NCBI RefSeq assembly: GCF_010500995.1
Contig: NZ_QVMK01000006.1
Location: forward strand, 24,907-88,906
From: Bacteroides sp. 224
Lineage (GTDB): Bacteria; Bacteroidota; Bacteroidia; Bacteroidales; Bacteroidaceae
Direction of reading: 5' to 3'
Length of the DNA stretch: 64,000 nucleotides
Both the position numbers and the translations under genes were made by a program. Under the pieces are notes generated by a model. The model was not told the DNA's origin, searched no databases, and saw nothing but the letters and a program-made list of their open reading frames with translations. Each line of letters begins with the position of its first letter. The first letter of the stretch is position 1. Positions 1 through 8,728 of this stretch are shown here, in pieces.

Positions 1-1
1 C

Positions 2-223
2 AAACAAGGAATCAAGATTGAAGTGTCGGAAGATGCGAAAAAAATGCTCGCTCATAACGGATTCAATCCGAAATATGGTGCACGTCAGGTTGCCGGAACA
101 ATCCGCAGTCAAATTCGCCGACCGATTTCCAAAATGCTGATTTCTGGTAAGGTGACAGCAGGAAACACCATTGTTGTCGGTGTCGATGATAAAGAAGAAT
201 TAACATGGGATATAAAACATTAA
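2..223 (+). CDS. tssH: TssH/ClpV AAA+ ATPase, C-terminal fragment (truncated by window edge)
   Basis: The reading frame is open from base 2 and encodes the last 73 residues of a Clp/Hsp100 ATPase. The segment FNPKYGARQVAGTIRSQI followed by a stretch of the type PISKMLISGKV is the classical ClpB/ClpV C-terminal small domain (YGAR box). In T6SS loci this ATPase disassembles the contracted TssBC sheath in the cytoplasm for recycling. The next gene (TssD) starts 12 bp after the stop, which supports TssH rather than housekeeping ClpB. The Walker domains lie outside the window. Confidence 0.85.
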   Translation, partial: KQGIKIEVSEDAKKMLAHNGFNPKYGARQVAGTIRSQIRRPISKMLISGKVTAGNTIVVGVDDKEELTWDIKH

Positions 224-235
224 AAACAGAAAATA

Positions 236-664
236 ATGTTCGGACATAAAAGTTTTTTGAAAATAGGCGAACTCTCCGATGCGAGTATCATGGGACTTTA
301 TAAGGATAGTTACGAACTAGATCATTGTTCCTATAACTTTTCGCAAGGAGTAAATTCTGATGGGAAGGCGCAAACAGAAGTTCGTGGAGGCATGATTAAT
401 ATTGTCATTCCCGGCATACCTCCGCTTGATATTATCGGGTGGGCATTGGATGCCCGTAAATACAACAATGGCATGATTGTTATTTGTGACGATAATGATA
501 TGCCATTGGAAAAAATCAAGTTTACAGACGCTGCTTGTATTGCGATGGATATTAGTTATCAGCAACAAGGAGAGGGTTATATAGGCACAAAATTGACTTT
601 GCAAACCAGAGTTTTGTCTGTGGGGCAAGTCTCTTTGAATAAACGTTGGAGCGGATTTGAATAA
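236..664 (+). CDS. tssD: TssD (Hcp-like) T6SS tube protein, copy 1
   Basis: A 142-aa protein with the Bacteroidota Hcp pattern: an N-terminal strand leading into a SYNFSQGVNSDGKAQTEVRGG motif region (key residues VRGG near 50), then IxIxxxGxP and a central W in GWALD. TssD forms stacked hexameric rings, the inner tube fired by the sheath. Length is typical for the family. It begins 12 bp after tssH and is followed 12 bp later by a paralogue, so it is part of the same operon. No fused effector domain is present. Confidence 0.85.
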   Translation: MFGHKSFLKIGELSDASIMGLYKDSYELDHCSYNFSQGVNSDGKAQTEVRGGMINIVIPGIPPLDIIGWALDARKYNNGMIVICDDNDMPLEKIKFTDAACIAMDISYQQQGEGYIGTKLTLQTRVLSVGQVSLNKRWSGFE

Positions 665-676
665 AAAAGTACAAAC

Positions 677-1108
677 ATGGACAAATTAAAAGAAATAGCA
701 AGTAATCTTTTCAGCTTCCCCAGAATCGACAGTGAATTGACCGTCTGGTTTCTGTTTGAAGGGAAAGAATATGAAATCAGCCAATTCAATATTGCTTTCA
801 ACCAATCGGTCGATTTTAAGGGACAACCTCAAAATGAAGTTCGTGGTGGTCGAATAATGATTACTTTAACCGAAGCTGTACAGGAAAACATCTATGCATG
901 GGCGATGACTTCCTGTGCAAGAAACGGAAAAATCGAATTTCGTTCAAAAACGACGAATTCTCCATTAAAAGTTGAATTTATGAATGCACATTGTGCCAAT
1001 TTTGAACGAACTATCAATTTAGCTAATGGTCTAAGAACAGTAATTGTTATTTATCCTGAAGAACTTATGATAAACGGGATCAACTTTGATAACAATTGGG
1101 TTAAATAA
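677..1108 (+). CDS. tssD: TssD (Hcp-like) T6SS tube protein, copy 2
   Basis: A 143-aa paralogue of the preceding gene with the same layout: FNIAFNQSVDFKGQPQNEVRGG region (VRGG box near residue 57), then IMITLTEA and a YAWAM helix. Family knowledge makes it an Hcp-like tube or effector-carrier subunit. It lies 8 bp upstream of a candidate effector, a common arrangement in which a dedicated TssD carries the neighbouring toxin. Pairwise identity to copy 1 is limited outside the core motif, so the two probably have separate cargo roles; that last point is inference. Confidence 0.83.
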   Translation: MDKLKEIASNLFSFPRIDSELTVWFLFEGKEYEISQFNIAFNQSVDFKGQPQNEVRGGRIMITLTEAVQENIYAWAMTSCARNGKIEFRSKTTNSPLKVEFMNAHCANFERTINLANGLRTVIVIYPEELMINGINFDNNWVK

Positions 1109-1116
1109 TTTGCTTT

Positions 1117-1845
1117 ATGCCGGAAACACCATATAAACCAGAAGACGAATATATATTGCAGGATTCCATATCTTCTTTTAAGGCGTATGTCTCCTCTAAT
1201 ACTCCATACACGGGACCGATAGGTTATCTTCCCGGATATGGATTCTTGGGCTATTCCACCTACCAGCCGGCAGAGATCGTAATCTCCCAGTCGCCGGAGC
1301 CGCTGGCTGACCAGCAGAACGGATCTGACTTGGATGTGATTCTTGAGGACGCCGCCCTGATGACCGGTATTTTCGACATCTTCGTCAATGGGTCGGTAGA
1401 CTTACAAGCAAATGATATCTTTTATTGGGATGAAGTAGATGGAAAATTTGCTAAAACACCTAAATCAAGTTCTTCCCCACGAGCTGGAGGATATCGAGCT
1501 GCTACTGAGATGGCAAAAGTCGGCAAGTCTTTCGCAAAAGTAACCACATGGGTCAGTATAGCAATTACAGCGACACAAGTGGGTCGAAATGGTTTGGATG
1601 TCAATACAGGAGCTGATATTGTAATTTGCGCTGTCGGTTTTATTCCCGGTGTCGGCTGGATTATTGCGGGAGGGTATTGTATTGCTAATGTAATTGTAAA
1701 AGAAACCACAGGGAACTCCATTCCGGAACATGCTAAAGAACAATGGAACGAAAAGGTAGAAAAGCCTCTTGCCCGGAAAATGGGAATGCTGGAAAAATAC
1801 CTGCAAAACGTGTTTTTCTACGACTGGATGAAATGGATGTATTAA
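1117..1845 (+). CDS. Candidate T6SS effector with glycine-rich hydrophobic C-terminal segment
   Basis: A 242-aa protein with no signal peptide and no catalytic motif I recognise. Residues 1-50 are rich in Tyr, Pro and Gly. Residues 166-196 form a hydrophobic glycine-rich stretch (GFIPGVGWIIAGGY), a pattern often seen in polymorphic toxins near a secretion domain. A basic/aromatic tail ends in YDWMKWMY. It sits directly after a TssD and before a TPR lipoprotein, the slot where cargo effectors and immunity genes are found. Bases 1261-1380 contain 69 G/C of 120, far above the AT-rich flanks, suggesting mosaic origin. Activity is unknown: membrane insertion is possible, but a non-effector structural role cannot be excluded. 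Confidence 0.5.
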   Translation: MPETPYKPEDEYILQDSISSFKAYVSSNTPYTGPIGYLPGYGFLGYSTYQPAEIVISQSPEPLADQQNGSDLDVILEDAALMTGIFDIFVNGSVDLQANDIFYWDEVDGKFAKTPKSSSSPRAGGYRAATEMAKVGKSFAKVTTWVSIAITATQVGRNGLDVNTGADIVICAVGFIPGVGWIIAGGYCIANVIVKETTGNSIPEHAKEQWNEKVEKPLARKMGMLEKYLQNVFFYDWMKWMY

Positions 1846-1861
1846 ATTTTAATTAAAATAG

Positions 1862-2494
1862 ATGAAATATCTGGGAATCATATTGATATTTATTTCCTTA
1901 ATAGGATGTAACTTCGAAAAAAAACAAGAACAGCAAGATTCTATTCGGGCACATGAATTATATAATTCGGGATTGTCTTTCAGTTTACAAAATAATCCTG
2001 CAAAAGCTTTACCGCTTTACGATTCAGCGATAATACTTCTGCCTAATGAAGGAAAGTTCTATACTAATAGAGGAATGACAAAATATGAATTAGGAGATAC
2101 CATTGGTGCATTTTCAGACTCATACAAAGCTATTGAACTGGATAGTTTAGATGCTGTAGCTTATCAAAATTTAGGCGTTATTTATGGAGACATGGGAGAA
2201 GATTCAATTAGTCTTAAATATGCAGAAAAGGTTTGGGAATTACAGCCAACAATAAATAATCTATATAACATAGGTATACAGAAGTACATGTTGAAAGATT
2301 ACGAAAGATGTATTTCTATATTTCTGGAATATTTAGCTGATAATAAAACTCCATTTAGAGACATGGCATTCTACTACTTGGGTAACAGTTATGCCGAACT
2401 CAACGATAATTATAATGCTCAACGCTGTTGGGATAAGGCTAATGAGATTGCAGGATACGATTTTAAAACAGATATGGATAAAACAAAGAAATAA
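1862..2494 (+). CDS. TPR-repeat lipoprotein, candidate immunity protein
   Basis: A 210-aa protein with a lipoprotein signal: hydrophobic h-region and an SLIGC lipobox (Cys16), so it is likely anchored in the envelope facing the periplasm. Residues about 30-190 contain tetratricopeptide repeats (repeated A-L-x-x-Y/N-x-x-A patterns such as KALPLYDSAIILLPN and GAFSDSYKAIELDS). The gene is very AT-rich. Its place immediately after the candidate effector suggests a cognate immunity role at the membrane. Alternatives are an accessory T6SS envelope lipoprotein or a peptidoglycan-linked scaffold. Confidence 0.6.
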   Translation: MKYLGIILIFISLIGCNFEKKQEQQDSIRAHELYNSGLSFSLQNNPAKALPLYDSAIILLPNEGKFYTNRGMTKYELGDTIGAFSDSYKAIELDSLDAVAYQNLGVIYGDMGEDSISLKYAEKVWELQPTINNLYNIGIQKYMLKDYERCISIFLEYLADNKTPFRDMAFYYLGNSYAELNDNYNAQRCWDKANEIAGYDFKTDMDKTKK

Positions 2495-2500
2495 ACAGAT

Positions 2501-2908
2501 ATGCCCACTTACCTCCACATACATAAATCACGTACCGACTCTCCGCAAAATCTTTTTCGGGAGCGATACGAAGTACGACATTTCGATTACGAATTGCGTA
2601 GAGAAACAAACTCCAAAGGAGAAATTATTTCGGACGTATTGGGTGGAGTTGTGCGTGTTATTATGGACGGATTCGGCGACAATGGATTGTTTCATTGGCT
2701 TTTTCGTCCCGATGTGGAAGAAAACGGCGAAATCGTTACAACAGATGAGCATGAGAGAATCATTGAAAAGTTCACTTTTGCAAAAGCGAAAGCAAAGGGA
2801 TACAAGTTGCATTTTGATGCATCGGTAAAAACCTCTGCTGTTTCTATCCTTACGATTGAAGCAAAGGAGATAACAACCGATAACGATTTATTTTTTGAAA
2901 GGAAATAA
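2501..2908 (+). CDS. TssD-like (Hcp) protein, copy 3
   Basis: A 135-aa protein resembling the other TssDs: strands around HFDYELRRETNSKGE, then a degenerate box (DVLGGVVRVIMDG where copies 1 and 2 have EVRGG), then a W-containing helix HWLFRP. The match is weaker than for the first two copies, so it is probably a divergent Hcp paralogue. It lies 6 bp after the TPR lipoprotein gene and 2 bp before another TssD-like gene, consistent with translational coupling. It could be a capping subunit or carrier for a separate effector. Confidence 0.65.
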   Translation: MPTYLHIHKSRTDSPQNLFRERYEVRHFDYELRRETNSKGEIISDVLGGVVRVIMDGFGDNGLFHWLFRPDVEENGEIVTTDEHERIIEKFTFAKAKAKGYKLHFDASVKTSAVSILTIEAKEITTDNDLFFERK

Positions 2909-2910
2909 GC

Positions 2911-3327
2911 ATGGGATTTTTCAGCAATATATTCAACAGAGGGAAAGCCTATACGGATAAAAGTATAGCGCCTGCGCATGCCTGTGAAATGGAAATTGAC
3001 GGAAAAAAGCATTTGCTGTTGGAATTTGATATGGATTTCAGTACCGCAACAGCCAACCGTTATATTCCCATGTATGCTGTGTTTGCCGATAAAATATCTC
3101 CCGAACTCGAATCGTGGATTACACGGAGCAGTAAAAGGAAAGACGGCATCATTAAGTTTTTTCGAAACAGCGACAACTTAAGCGAAGGAGCTGTATTTAC
3201 CCTCTCGTTTTCGGATGCGGTCTGTAAAAGCTATAAAAAATCGACACGCGGCGACAATCCCGTTACCACTTTAGTGTTGGCGGCAAAGCATATAAAACTG
3301 CAAGACGAAGAATTTTTAATGAATTAA
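2911..3327 (+). CDS. Divergent TssD-like (Hcp-fold) protein, copy 4
   Basis: A 138-aa protein that keeps the Hcp-like succession (strand CEMEIDGKKHLLLEFDMDFS, then a helix with ESWITRSS, then FTLSFSDAVC) but lacks the VRGG box, having an ANRYIPMYAVF segment instead. The N-terminus MGFFSNIFNRGKAY is not a signal peptide. It is translationally close to copy 3. It likely has the same fold by position and strand pattern, but function is inferred; a tube-end or baseplate-proximal paralogue is possible. Confidence 0.5.
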   Translation: MGFFSNIFNRGKAYTDKSIAPAHACEMEIDGKKHLLLEFDMDFSTATANRYIPMYAVFADKISPELESWITRSSKRKDGIIKFFRNSDNLSEGAVFTLSFSDAVCKSYKKSTRGDNPVTTLVLAAKHIKLQDEEFLMN

Positions 3328-3342
3328 TATGAAAGACAAAGG

Positions 3343-3765
3343 ATGAAAACTTATGAACTATCGGAATTTTCCTTTTTGCTGAAACTTGGTCTGTGGACAG
3401 GCGGCGAAGTGATTGGCTTGGGTTATGTTTCGTCGGCAAATAAGGTTTCGTCCAACGAAAACACAGCAGGCTTATCAGGAATAGAGTTAAGCAGCGGTGT
3501 GAGATTGGAAAAACAGGAAATGACGGGAATGAGTGATATGGATTTAATTTTCTCCGTCTATGAACCCTACAGGGGAACATACCTGTTCTGGTCAGTTTCG
3601 ACAAATTATACGAGTAATCTTGAAGAGGTGTTATTTGCGTCTGCTCAACAAAATGAAAATATAAAAAGAAAAAGTACGGGTAGAACATATACTTCTTTTA
3701 GAAATAAGAGTAAGTACATTGATCACAGAACAATAATGACTCGGTCAGGGAAGATAAATATATAA
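3343..3765 (+). CDS. Uncharacterised T6SS-locus protein (140 aa)
   Basis: I do not recognise this protein. It is mostly polar with a glycine-rich strand region (LWTGGEVIGLGYVSS) early and a basic tail rich in Lys, Arg and Thr. There is no signal peptide or membrane segment. An AAAGG ribosome-binding site precedes the ATG, which lies 15 bp after the previous stop, and tssE follows 5 bp later, so it is co-transcribed with baseplate genes. A structural adaptor between TssD and the baseplate is conceivable, but nothing in the sequence proves it. Confidence 0.55.
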   Translation: MKTYELSEFSFLLKLGLWTGGEVIGLGYVSSANKVSSNENTAGLSGIELSSGVRLEKQEMTGMSDMDLIFSVYEPYRGTYLFWSVSTNYTSNLEEVLFASAQQNENIKRKSTGRTYTSFRNKSKYIDHRTIMTRSGKINI

Positions 3766-3770
3766 GAACG

Positions 3771-4208
3771 ATGAACTTCTATAAATTGCCATTGGATATA
3801 AGCAAGTTCTTTTCCGAATCGGGAGGAACATTGGAGCAGTGCAGCGAATTGGAATCGATAGACCAATACCTTGCACTTATCCTGACTACACGCCATGGAG
3901 AGCATAGCTTTGATTCGTTGTTTGGGACACGATTATGGGAAATGGATTTTGAAAATATAGTATCGAGAGCCACTTGGGAAGAAAAGTTCACCAACTATGT
4001 GAAAGAAGCCATTGAAAAATATGAAAAACGCTTGAAAAATGTAGAAGTTAAAATCGATGTAAAAGATGTAGTACGCGAAGAAACGGCAGTACAAGGATTC
4101 AGTGTCCGCAAACGAGTCGATGTTATCATTCTGGCAACAGTAATATCAAGCAATAAACACCATGGTTTCAAACATGTACTTTATTTAGGTCCATTATCAA
4201 GAGATTAA
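3771..4208 (+). CDS. tssE: TssE, T6SS baseplate protein (gp25-like)
   Basis: A 145-aa protein with gp25/lysozyme-like wedge features: QYLALILTTRHGEHSFDSLFGTRLWE matches the family signature in which I-x-x-I-L-x-T-x-x-G-E-x-x-x-x-x-x-F-G is conserved, followed by I-x-x-A-I-x-x-Y-E-x-R. TssE is part of the wedge that joins TssF/TssG/TssK around the VgrG spike. It sits immediately upstream of tssF (3 bp gap), the usual pairing. Confidence 0.85.
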   Translation: MNFYKLPLDISKFFSESGGTLEQCSELESIDQYLALILTTRHGEHSFDSLFGTRLWEMDFENIVSRATWEEKFTNYVKEAIEKYEKRLKNVEVKIDVKDVVREETAVQGFSVRKRVDVIILATVISSNKHHGFKHVLYLGPLSRD

Positions 4209-4211
4209 ATT

Positions 4212-6032
4212 ATGGGAATGAGACAAAATACATATACGAAAGAAAGCATAAAAGCACGAATGTTTAAGCGAGTGGCAGCCTTGTGGAATATTCGCAATAC
4301 GGATATGCTCGATCCTGTAGTCAAACTGCTTATCGAAGTCCTTGCCTCTGAAATATTTAAACTTTCGGGAGAGTTAAACGATGTTGAAGATCGGGTTGTC
4401 GAGAAATTGGCGAGTGCATTTACACCGTCTCACATGATGGCGGCATCTCCTGCTCATGCCATAGCTCACGCCCGCGCTTTAGAAGGAAGATTCGAAATAC
4501 CTTCCGATGCGGAATTTGTCTATAAAGATCCGCATTTTATTCAAAAACACAACCTACGCAAATTGTCTTTTACCCCGACAATAACCGTACCTGTTATAAA
4601 CGGAGATGTAGCCGCTTTGATTTCGCTGGGAAAATACTATGAAGTATCGCCCCGAAGCGGACGTGAACATACGGCAAACGGTATTCGACAAAGTCCGTTA
4701 TATACCCATACGGCATGGATAGGCTTGGAAGTTTCAAAAGAAGTCGAATCTCTCAAAGATATTTGTTTTTATTTTGATTTTCCTCTTTTGGACAGCACTG
4801 AAAACTATCTACGATTGATTAATCACAGTAAATGCTATTCGAGAAAGAAAAAATTGGCTATAACTTCGGGGCTGCCTTCTGACTCTACCGATGTTGGCGT
4901 TTTCGGGTTATTCGATCCGATACGTCACCTAAACGATGAAATTTCGGGAAAATACCATAATCATTTTATTACATTAACCGAAGACATACAGACAAGCGAT
5001 TTGAAACGCGAAGCCGTTCCCGAAGAAATCGTTCATTTGTTTGATGAAGGAACAATTAATAAATTACGTGACGACTTGATATGGTTGAAAATTGTATTTC
5101 CTCCCGCTTTTGACGATACGGCTTTGTCACAAATGACCGTGCATATAAATTGCTTTCCTGTAGCAAATGTTTACAAGAAGCAAACCTCAGTTACGGCAAC
5201 TCAGCTTTCTTCCATAATTCCCATTGAGAAAGAGTACAATGAGTATTACCTGTTTATGAACTCCGTAATCGATTCACATAACAACCTGTATAAACAGGTG
5301 CAGAATCATGACGATAATAATGTTGCAGGAACTTATATGATTCGCCGTGGTGGAAGTGAGCGTTTCAACTCACTCAACGCCCGCGATTTTCTCGAAAGGC
5401 TTTTGGATTTATACAGAGATGAATCGATTGCATTTTCTTCTATCGACCGCGATATTTCGACCACCTCGCAAAGCCTGATAGAGCATTTATCGCAATTTGA
5501 AAAGAAATTGGAATCCTATGATAATGATGCAGAACTTACCTCCTACCTTATTTTAAGTTCCGATATATCGACACGAATCAAACTGACAATGCGTTATTGC
5601 CTGACTAACGGAGCAATAGCCAATCATATCCGTTCGTCTGAAATGCTCGAAATTCCGCAGATATCCGATATAAATCCGGCATCAATTACACTTATGACCG
5701 CCACACGCGGAGGTCGTAAATCCCCGCCTGAATCCACCCGCAAGGATATTTACAAATACCTTCTCACAACAAGAGACCGCATTTATACAAAAGATGATAT
5801 CCGAATGTTTTGCAAGTGCTATTACGGCGATTGTTTTGAGAATGTCAGGATTGAAGACAGTTACGAAGTGAGCAGCAAGCCCAAACAAGGCTTTGTGAAA
5901 ACCATGAATATCATATTGGAAGGAACAAAAGAGCGGTTTTTGACCGATCCTGAACTTCTCAAAAGGGACATTTATTCAGGATTAACACAGCGTTCTCCCG
6001 AAGATTTTGAATATAAGATAGTTATTAATTAA
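4212..6032 (+). CDS. tssF: TssF, T6SS baseplate wedge protein
   Basis: A 606-aa protein, the expected length for TssF. The N-terminus (ESIKARMFKRVAALWNIRN) and a predicted early helical bundle followed by long beta-rich segments fit the TssF/VasA family in its Bacteroidota form. TssF pairs with TssG in the wedge complex and contacts the sheath and TssK. It is tightly coupled to tssE upstream and followed by tssI. Identification rests on length, position between TssE and VgrG and general pattern more than on a single diagnostic motif. Confidence 0.8.
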   Translation: MGMRQNTYTKESIKARMFKRVAALWNIRNTDMLDPVVKLLIEVLASEIFKLSGELNDVEDRVVEKLASAFTPSHMMAASPAHAIAHARALEGRFEIPSDAEFVYKDPHFIQKHNLRKLSFTPTITVPVINGDVAALISLGKYYEVSPRSGREHTANGIRQSPLYTHTAWIGLEVSKEVESLKDICFYFDFPLLDSTENYLRLINHSKCYSRKKKLAITSGLPSDSTDVGVFGLFDPIRHLNDEISGKYHNHFITLTEDIQTSDLKREAVPEEIVHLFDEGTINKLRDDLIWLKIVFPPAFDDTALSQMTVHINCFPVANVYKKQTSVTATQLSSIIPIEKEYNEYYLFMNSVIDSHNNLYKQVQNHDDNNVAGTYMIRRGGSERFNSLNARDFLERLLDLYRDESIAFSSIDRDISTTSQSLIEHLSQFEKKLESYDNDAELTSYLILSSDISTRIKLTMRYCLTNGAIANHIRSSEMLEIPQISDINPASITLMTATRGGRKSPPESTRKDIYKYLLTTRDRIYTKDDIRMFCKCYYGDCFENVRIEDSYEVSSKPKQGFVKTMNIILEGTKERFLTDPELLKRDIYSGLTQRSPEDFEYKIVIN

Positions 6033-6052
6033 GAATTAAAAAGCAAAATATC

Positions 6053-7924
6053 ATGAGTCTGAATGCAGTTAAAACAGAAATTACAGTTGACGGAAATCCG
6101 TGTGATTTTGAATATATGACCCTTGACCAGTCTGTAAGTAGTCATCATGTTTTTGAAATTGCCGTAAGTTACAGGCATGAAAAGCAAAGCGTATGGGCAA
6201 TTACCGTAGATGAAATTTTTCGTACGACATTGAACAAACCCGTTTCAATCAAAATGACTCATATCGAAAGCGGGGAAGTGAACGAATTCGAGGGAATCGT
6301 TACGGATATTCAAGCCTTAGGACTTGACGGAGATAAAGGAACCGTTGTTCTACGTGGTGGAAGCCCGACAATATTACTCGACCGCGACCCTTCGATGGAT
6401 GCTTTTGTTGATTACACCTTGTACAATGTAGTAAGCGAAACATTGGAAAATACAGCCATTAAAGTTAATATAGAGAACAAACCCGAACTCAAACAGCCGA
6501 TTCCGTATATAGCACGTTACAGGGAAACAAGCTACGCTTTCCTTTCTCGTGTGCTTGCCTCCTATGGCGAATGGTTTTATTATGACGGAAAGAAACTGAT
6601 TGTCGGACGCCCGGGGGAACAGAAAGAAATAAAAGTAACTTTCGATGTGGAACTCTCCGAAGTACGCAGTATGGCAAAAATGCTGAATCTGAATACCAAG
6701 TATTACGATTACAACCCGGAAGCGAACAACCATTTTGTAGAAGATGCAGGCACTATCAATAATGCAAGTCTTTTTATGAAAGCCTCTAAACAGGTTTCTG
6801 ACCCCATTTATCCCACTGCGGCAATACTTCCCACAGGACGTGCCATTCTTGACGAGGATGATATGACAAGTGCCGTTCGGGTAAAGAAGAGCCGCGAATA
6901 CGTTAAAATGTCGAAGTTCAAAGCAAAGTGTAAAACTTGTGCGATCAGAATCGGCGAAGTAGCAATAGTGGCGCTTCCGCAAAACATGGAAGATGTGTTT
7001 TTCAAAGACCTCGGCGCATTCCTTGTTACAGAAGTCAAACACAGTGTGGACAAAGACGGACATTATGGTAATACCTTCACAGGTATTGCGGGAGTAACCG
7101 AAACCTTGCCCGATGACCATATTGTTATGCCGCAGGCTTTTCAAGAACCTGCCATTGTAACAGCCAACGACGATCCAAAGAATCAAGGGCGTGTAAAAGT
7201 TCGTTTCTTCTGGCAACCCGAATCGGAAAGCAGCAACTGGATTCGTGTGCAAACACCCGATGCGGGGAAAAGTGAGATTTTTCCTCGAAATCGCGGATTC
7301 GTATTTATTCCTGAAACAGATGATCATGTAATGATTGGTTATCAGGACGGGGATCCGAGCAGACCGTATGTAATGGGAAGTTTGTTCCATAGAGATAATA
7401 CCAAAGGTGCTGCAGAAGACAATACGATAAAGACTATTTCTACCAAAAGTGGGCATGTGATTGAGTTTAACGATTCTGTCAATGCTGAAACTATAAAAAT
7501 AAAAGATAAAAATGCGAATGAAATTCTTTTTGATACACGCAGCAAGACGATTACAGTTTCGGCATTAGAACAGATAAATTTGGTGTCTAAAACAATTCAC
7601 ATTGATGCCAGTGAAGATTTTATCGTATCGGTAGGGCGGGATATGCAGCAGAGTGTAGGTAACAATTTTACACATGCAACAAGTGGAGAAAGTCGTGTGT
7701 CTGTCGGAAAATCATCTGTTACCTCAGTTCAAAATGATTACGAAGTGTCTGCAAACCGAAATATAGAAATCGAATCAGGAAAAGATACAAGTATGATAAT
7801 TGGCAACAAACTAAATCAAAATGTAGAAAATAATATCACGATAGCTTCAACCGGAGGAAAAACAAATATCTCATCTAAAGGAAAAATTGAGATAAAAAGT
7901 AATGATAAAGTGCATATTAAATAA
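6053..7924 (+). CDS. tssI: TssI (VgrG), T6SS spike protein
   Basis: A 623-aa VgrG. Residues 1-350 form the gp27-like base (ESGEVNEFEGIVTDI strand block; RETSYAFLSRVLASYGEWFYYDG is the characteristic FLxRLxxxxGxxFYY box). Around 360-460 is the OB-fold and gp5-like transition (NDDPKNQGRVKVRFFW, RVQTPDAG, RGFVFIPETDDHVMIGYQDGDPSRPYVMGSLFH). The tail to 623 is repetitive beta-strand (needle) sequence. There is no extra C-terminal enzyme domain, so effectors are likely delivered through the separate PAAR-like tip and cargo genes downstream. Confidence 0.95.
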   Translation: MSLNAVKTEITVDGNPCDFEYMTLDQSVSSHHVFEIAVSYRHEKQSVWAITVDEIFRTTLNKPVSIKMTHIESGEVNEFEGIVTDIQALGLDGDKGTVVLRGGSPTILLDRDPSMDAFVDYTLYNVVSETLENTAIKVNIENKPELKQPIPYIARYRETSYAFLSRVLASYGEWFYYDGKKLIVGRPGEQKEIKVTFDVELSEVRSMAKMLNLNTKYYDYNPEANNHFVEDAGTINNASLFMKASKQVSDPIYPTAAILPTGRAILDEDDMTSAVRVKKSREYVKMSKFKAKCKTCAIRIGEVAIVALPQNMEDVFFKDLGAFLVTEVKHSVDKDGHYGNTFTGIAGVTETLPDDHIVMPQAFQEPAIVTANDDPKNQGRVKVRFFWQPESESSNWIRVQTPDAGKSEIFPRNRGFVFIPETDDHVMIGYQDGDPSRPYVMGSLFHRDNTKGAAEDNTIKTISTKSGHVIEFNDSVNAETIKIKDKNANEILFDTRSKTITVSALEQINLVSKTIHIDASEDFIVSVGRDMQQSVGNNFTHATSGESRVSVGKSSVTSVQNDYEVSANRNIEIESGKDTSMIIGNKLNQNVENNITIASTGGKTNISSKGKIEIKSNDKVHIK

Positions 7925-7933
7925 CTGATATTT

Positions 7934-8713
7934 ATGTTTGGATTTAGACGTCTAAATAGTTTTTATGATGTGGATATTACTTTCGTGTTTCCGGATTACC
8001 GACACACATACTATCATTGTCGTGAACATTTAATCGCACGATATGATAGTACAGAAGATAAATATAACATTACACTGGAAGAACGAGAAAATGTACTATT
8101 GAATAATAAATATCCAAAAGAAATAATGGATATACTGATGATAGAAATTGGGAATTCAATATATCCGATAGAATTGGAAACATCTTCTAAAGGAGAATTG
8201 TTGAAAATAAAAAACTTTGAACAAATAAAGAGACGATGGTTGCAAAAAACACAAGAAATGCAGAAGCAATATGAAACGCATCCGTTCAAGCGTTATGTTG
8301 AAATTGCATCCCGTAATATACAAAACGAGAATAAATTTCATGAAGCATTGGGACGAAATTCTTTTATCAAATTACTAATAAAACCGTTGGATTTAAATTC
8401 TTTTTTGTTTTCTTTTGATAATTTTCCTCAAAAAGGAATGAAAATATTATATGAATGTACAATGCGAAATAATAAGAGTAATGGCATTGTAACGGAATAT
8501 AGTCCTAATCTTATTTTTCCGCTTGATTTTAAGAGTGATGGTTATATAAAGTATACTTTCTCTGAACTAAATGATATAGAAAAAATAGAGGCTCGATTTG
8601 ATTTGGAAAGCCCGGACGGACAAAAGTATGCTAAACTAATTTCAATAAACACTGATAAACAGAAACGTGTTTTTTCTCATAAGAAGAATATTTGGCAAAG
8701 AATGTTTGAATAA
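7934..8713 (+). CDS. Uncharacterised protein between VgrG and PAAR-like gene (candidate adaptor)
   Basis: A 259-aa soluble protein, Lys/Glu/Asn-rich, without signal peptide or membrane segment. The N-terminal 50 residues are rich in aromatics and His (YDVDITFVFPDYRHTYYHC) and a basic helical stretch spans about 90-120. I recognise no family. In other T6SSs the gene between vgrG and the effector is often a chaperone/adaptor (DUF4123, DUF1795, DUF2169 classes) that loads the effector on the spike; none of their hallmarks is visible here, so this would be a Bacteroidota-specific counterpart if the analogy holds. The gene is strongly AT-rich, like the cargo genes. Confidence 0.55.
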   Translation: MFGFRRLNSFYDVDITFVFPDYRHTYYHCREHLIARYDSTEDKYNITLEERENVLLNNKYPKEIMDILMIEIGNSIYPIELETSSKGELLKIKNFEQIKRRWLQKTQEMQKQYETHPFKRYVEIASRNIQNENKFHEALGRNSFIKLLIKPLDLNSFLFSFDNFPQKGMKILYECTMRNNKSNGIVTEYSPNLIFPLDFKSDGYIKYTFSELNDIEKIEARFDLESPDGQKYAKLISINTDKQKRVFSHKKNIWQRMFE

Positions 8714-8728
8714 ATAATATAAAAAACT

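Noticed and set aside
3329..3345. Five-codon upstream ATG frame before the 140-aa gene
   Set aside because: Its TGA overlaps the real start (GGATGA), and there is nothing else to suggest a functional leader peptide.
6374..7456. Long minus-strand frame inside the VgrG gene (360 codons)
   Set aside because: It is antisense to a well-supported VgrG, is Cys/His/Phe-rich in an unprotein-like way and has no motif.
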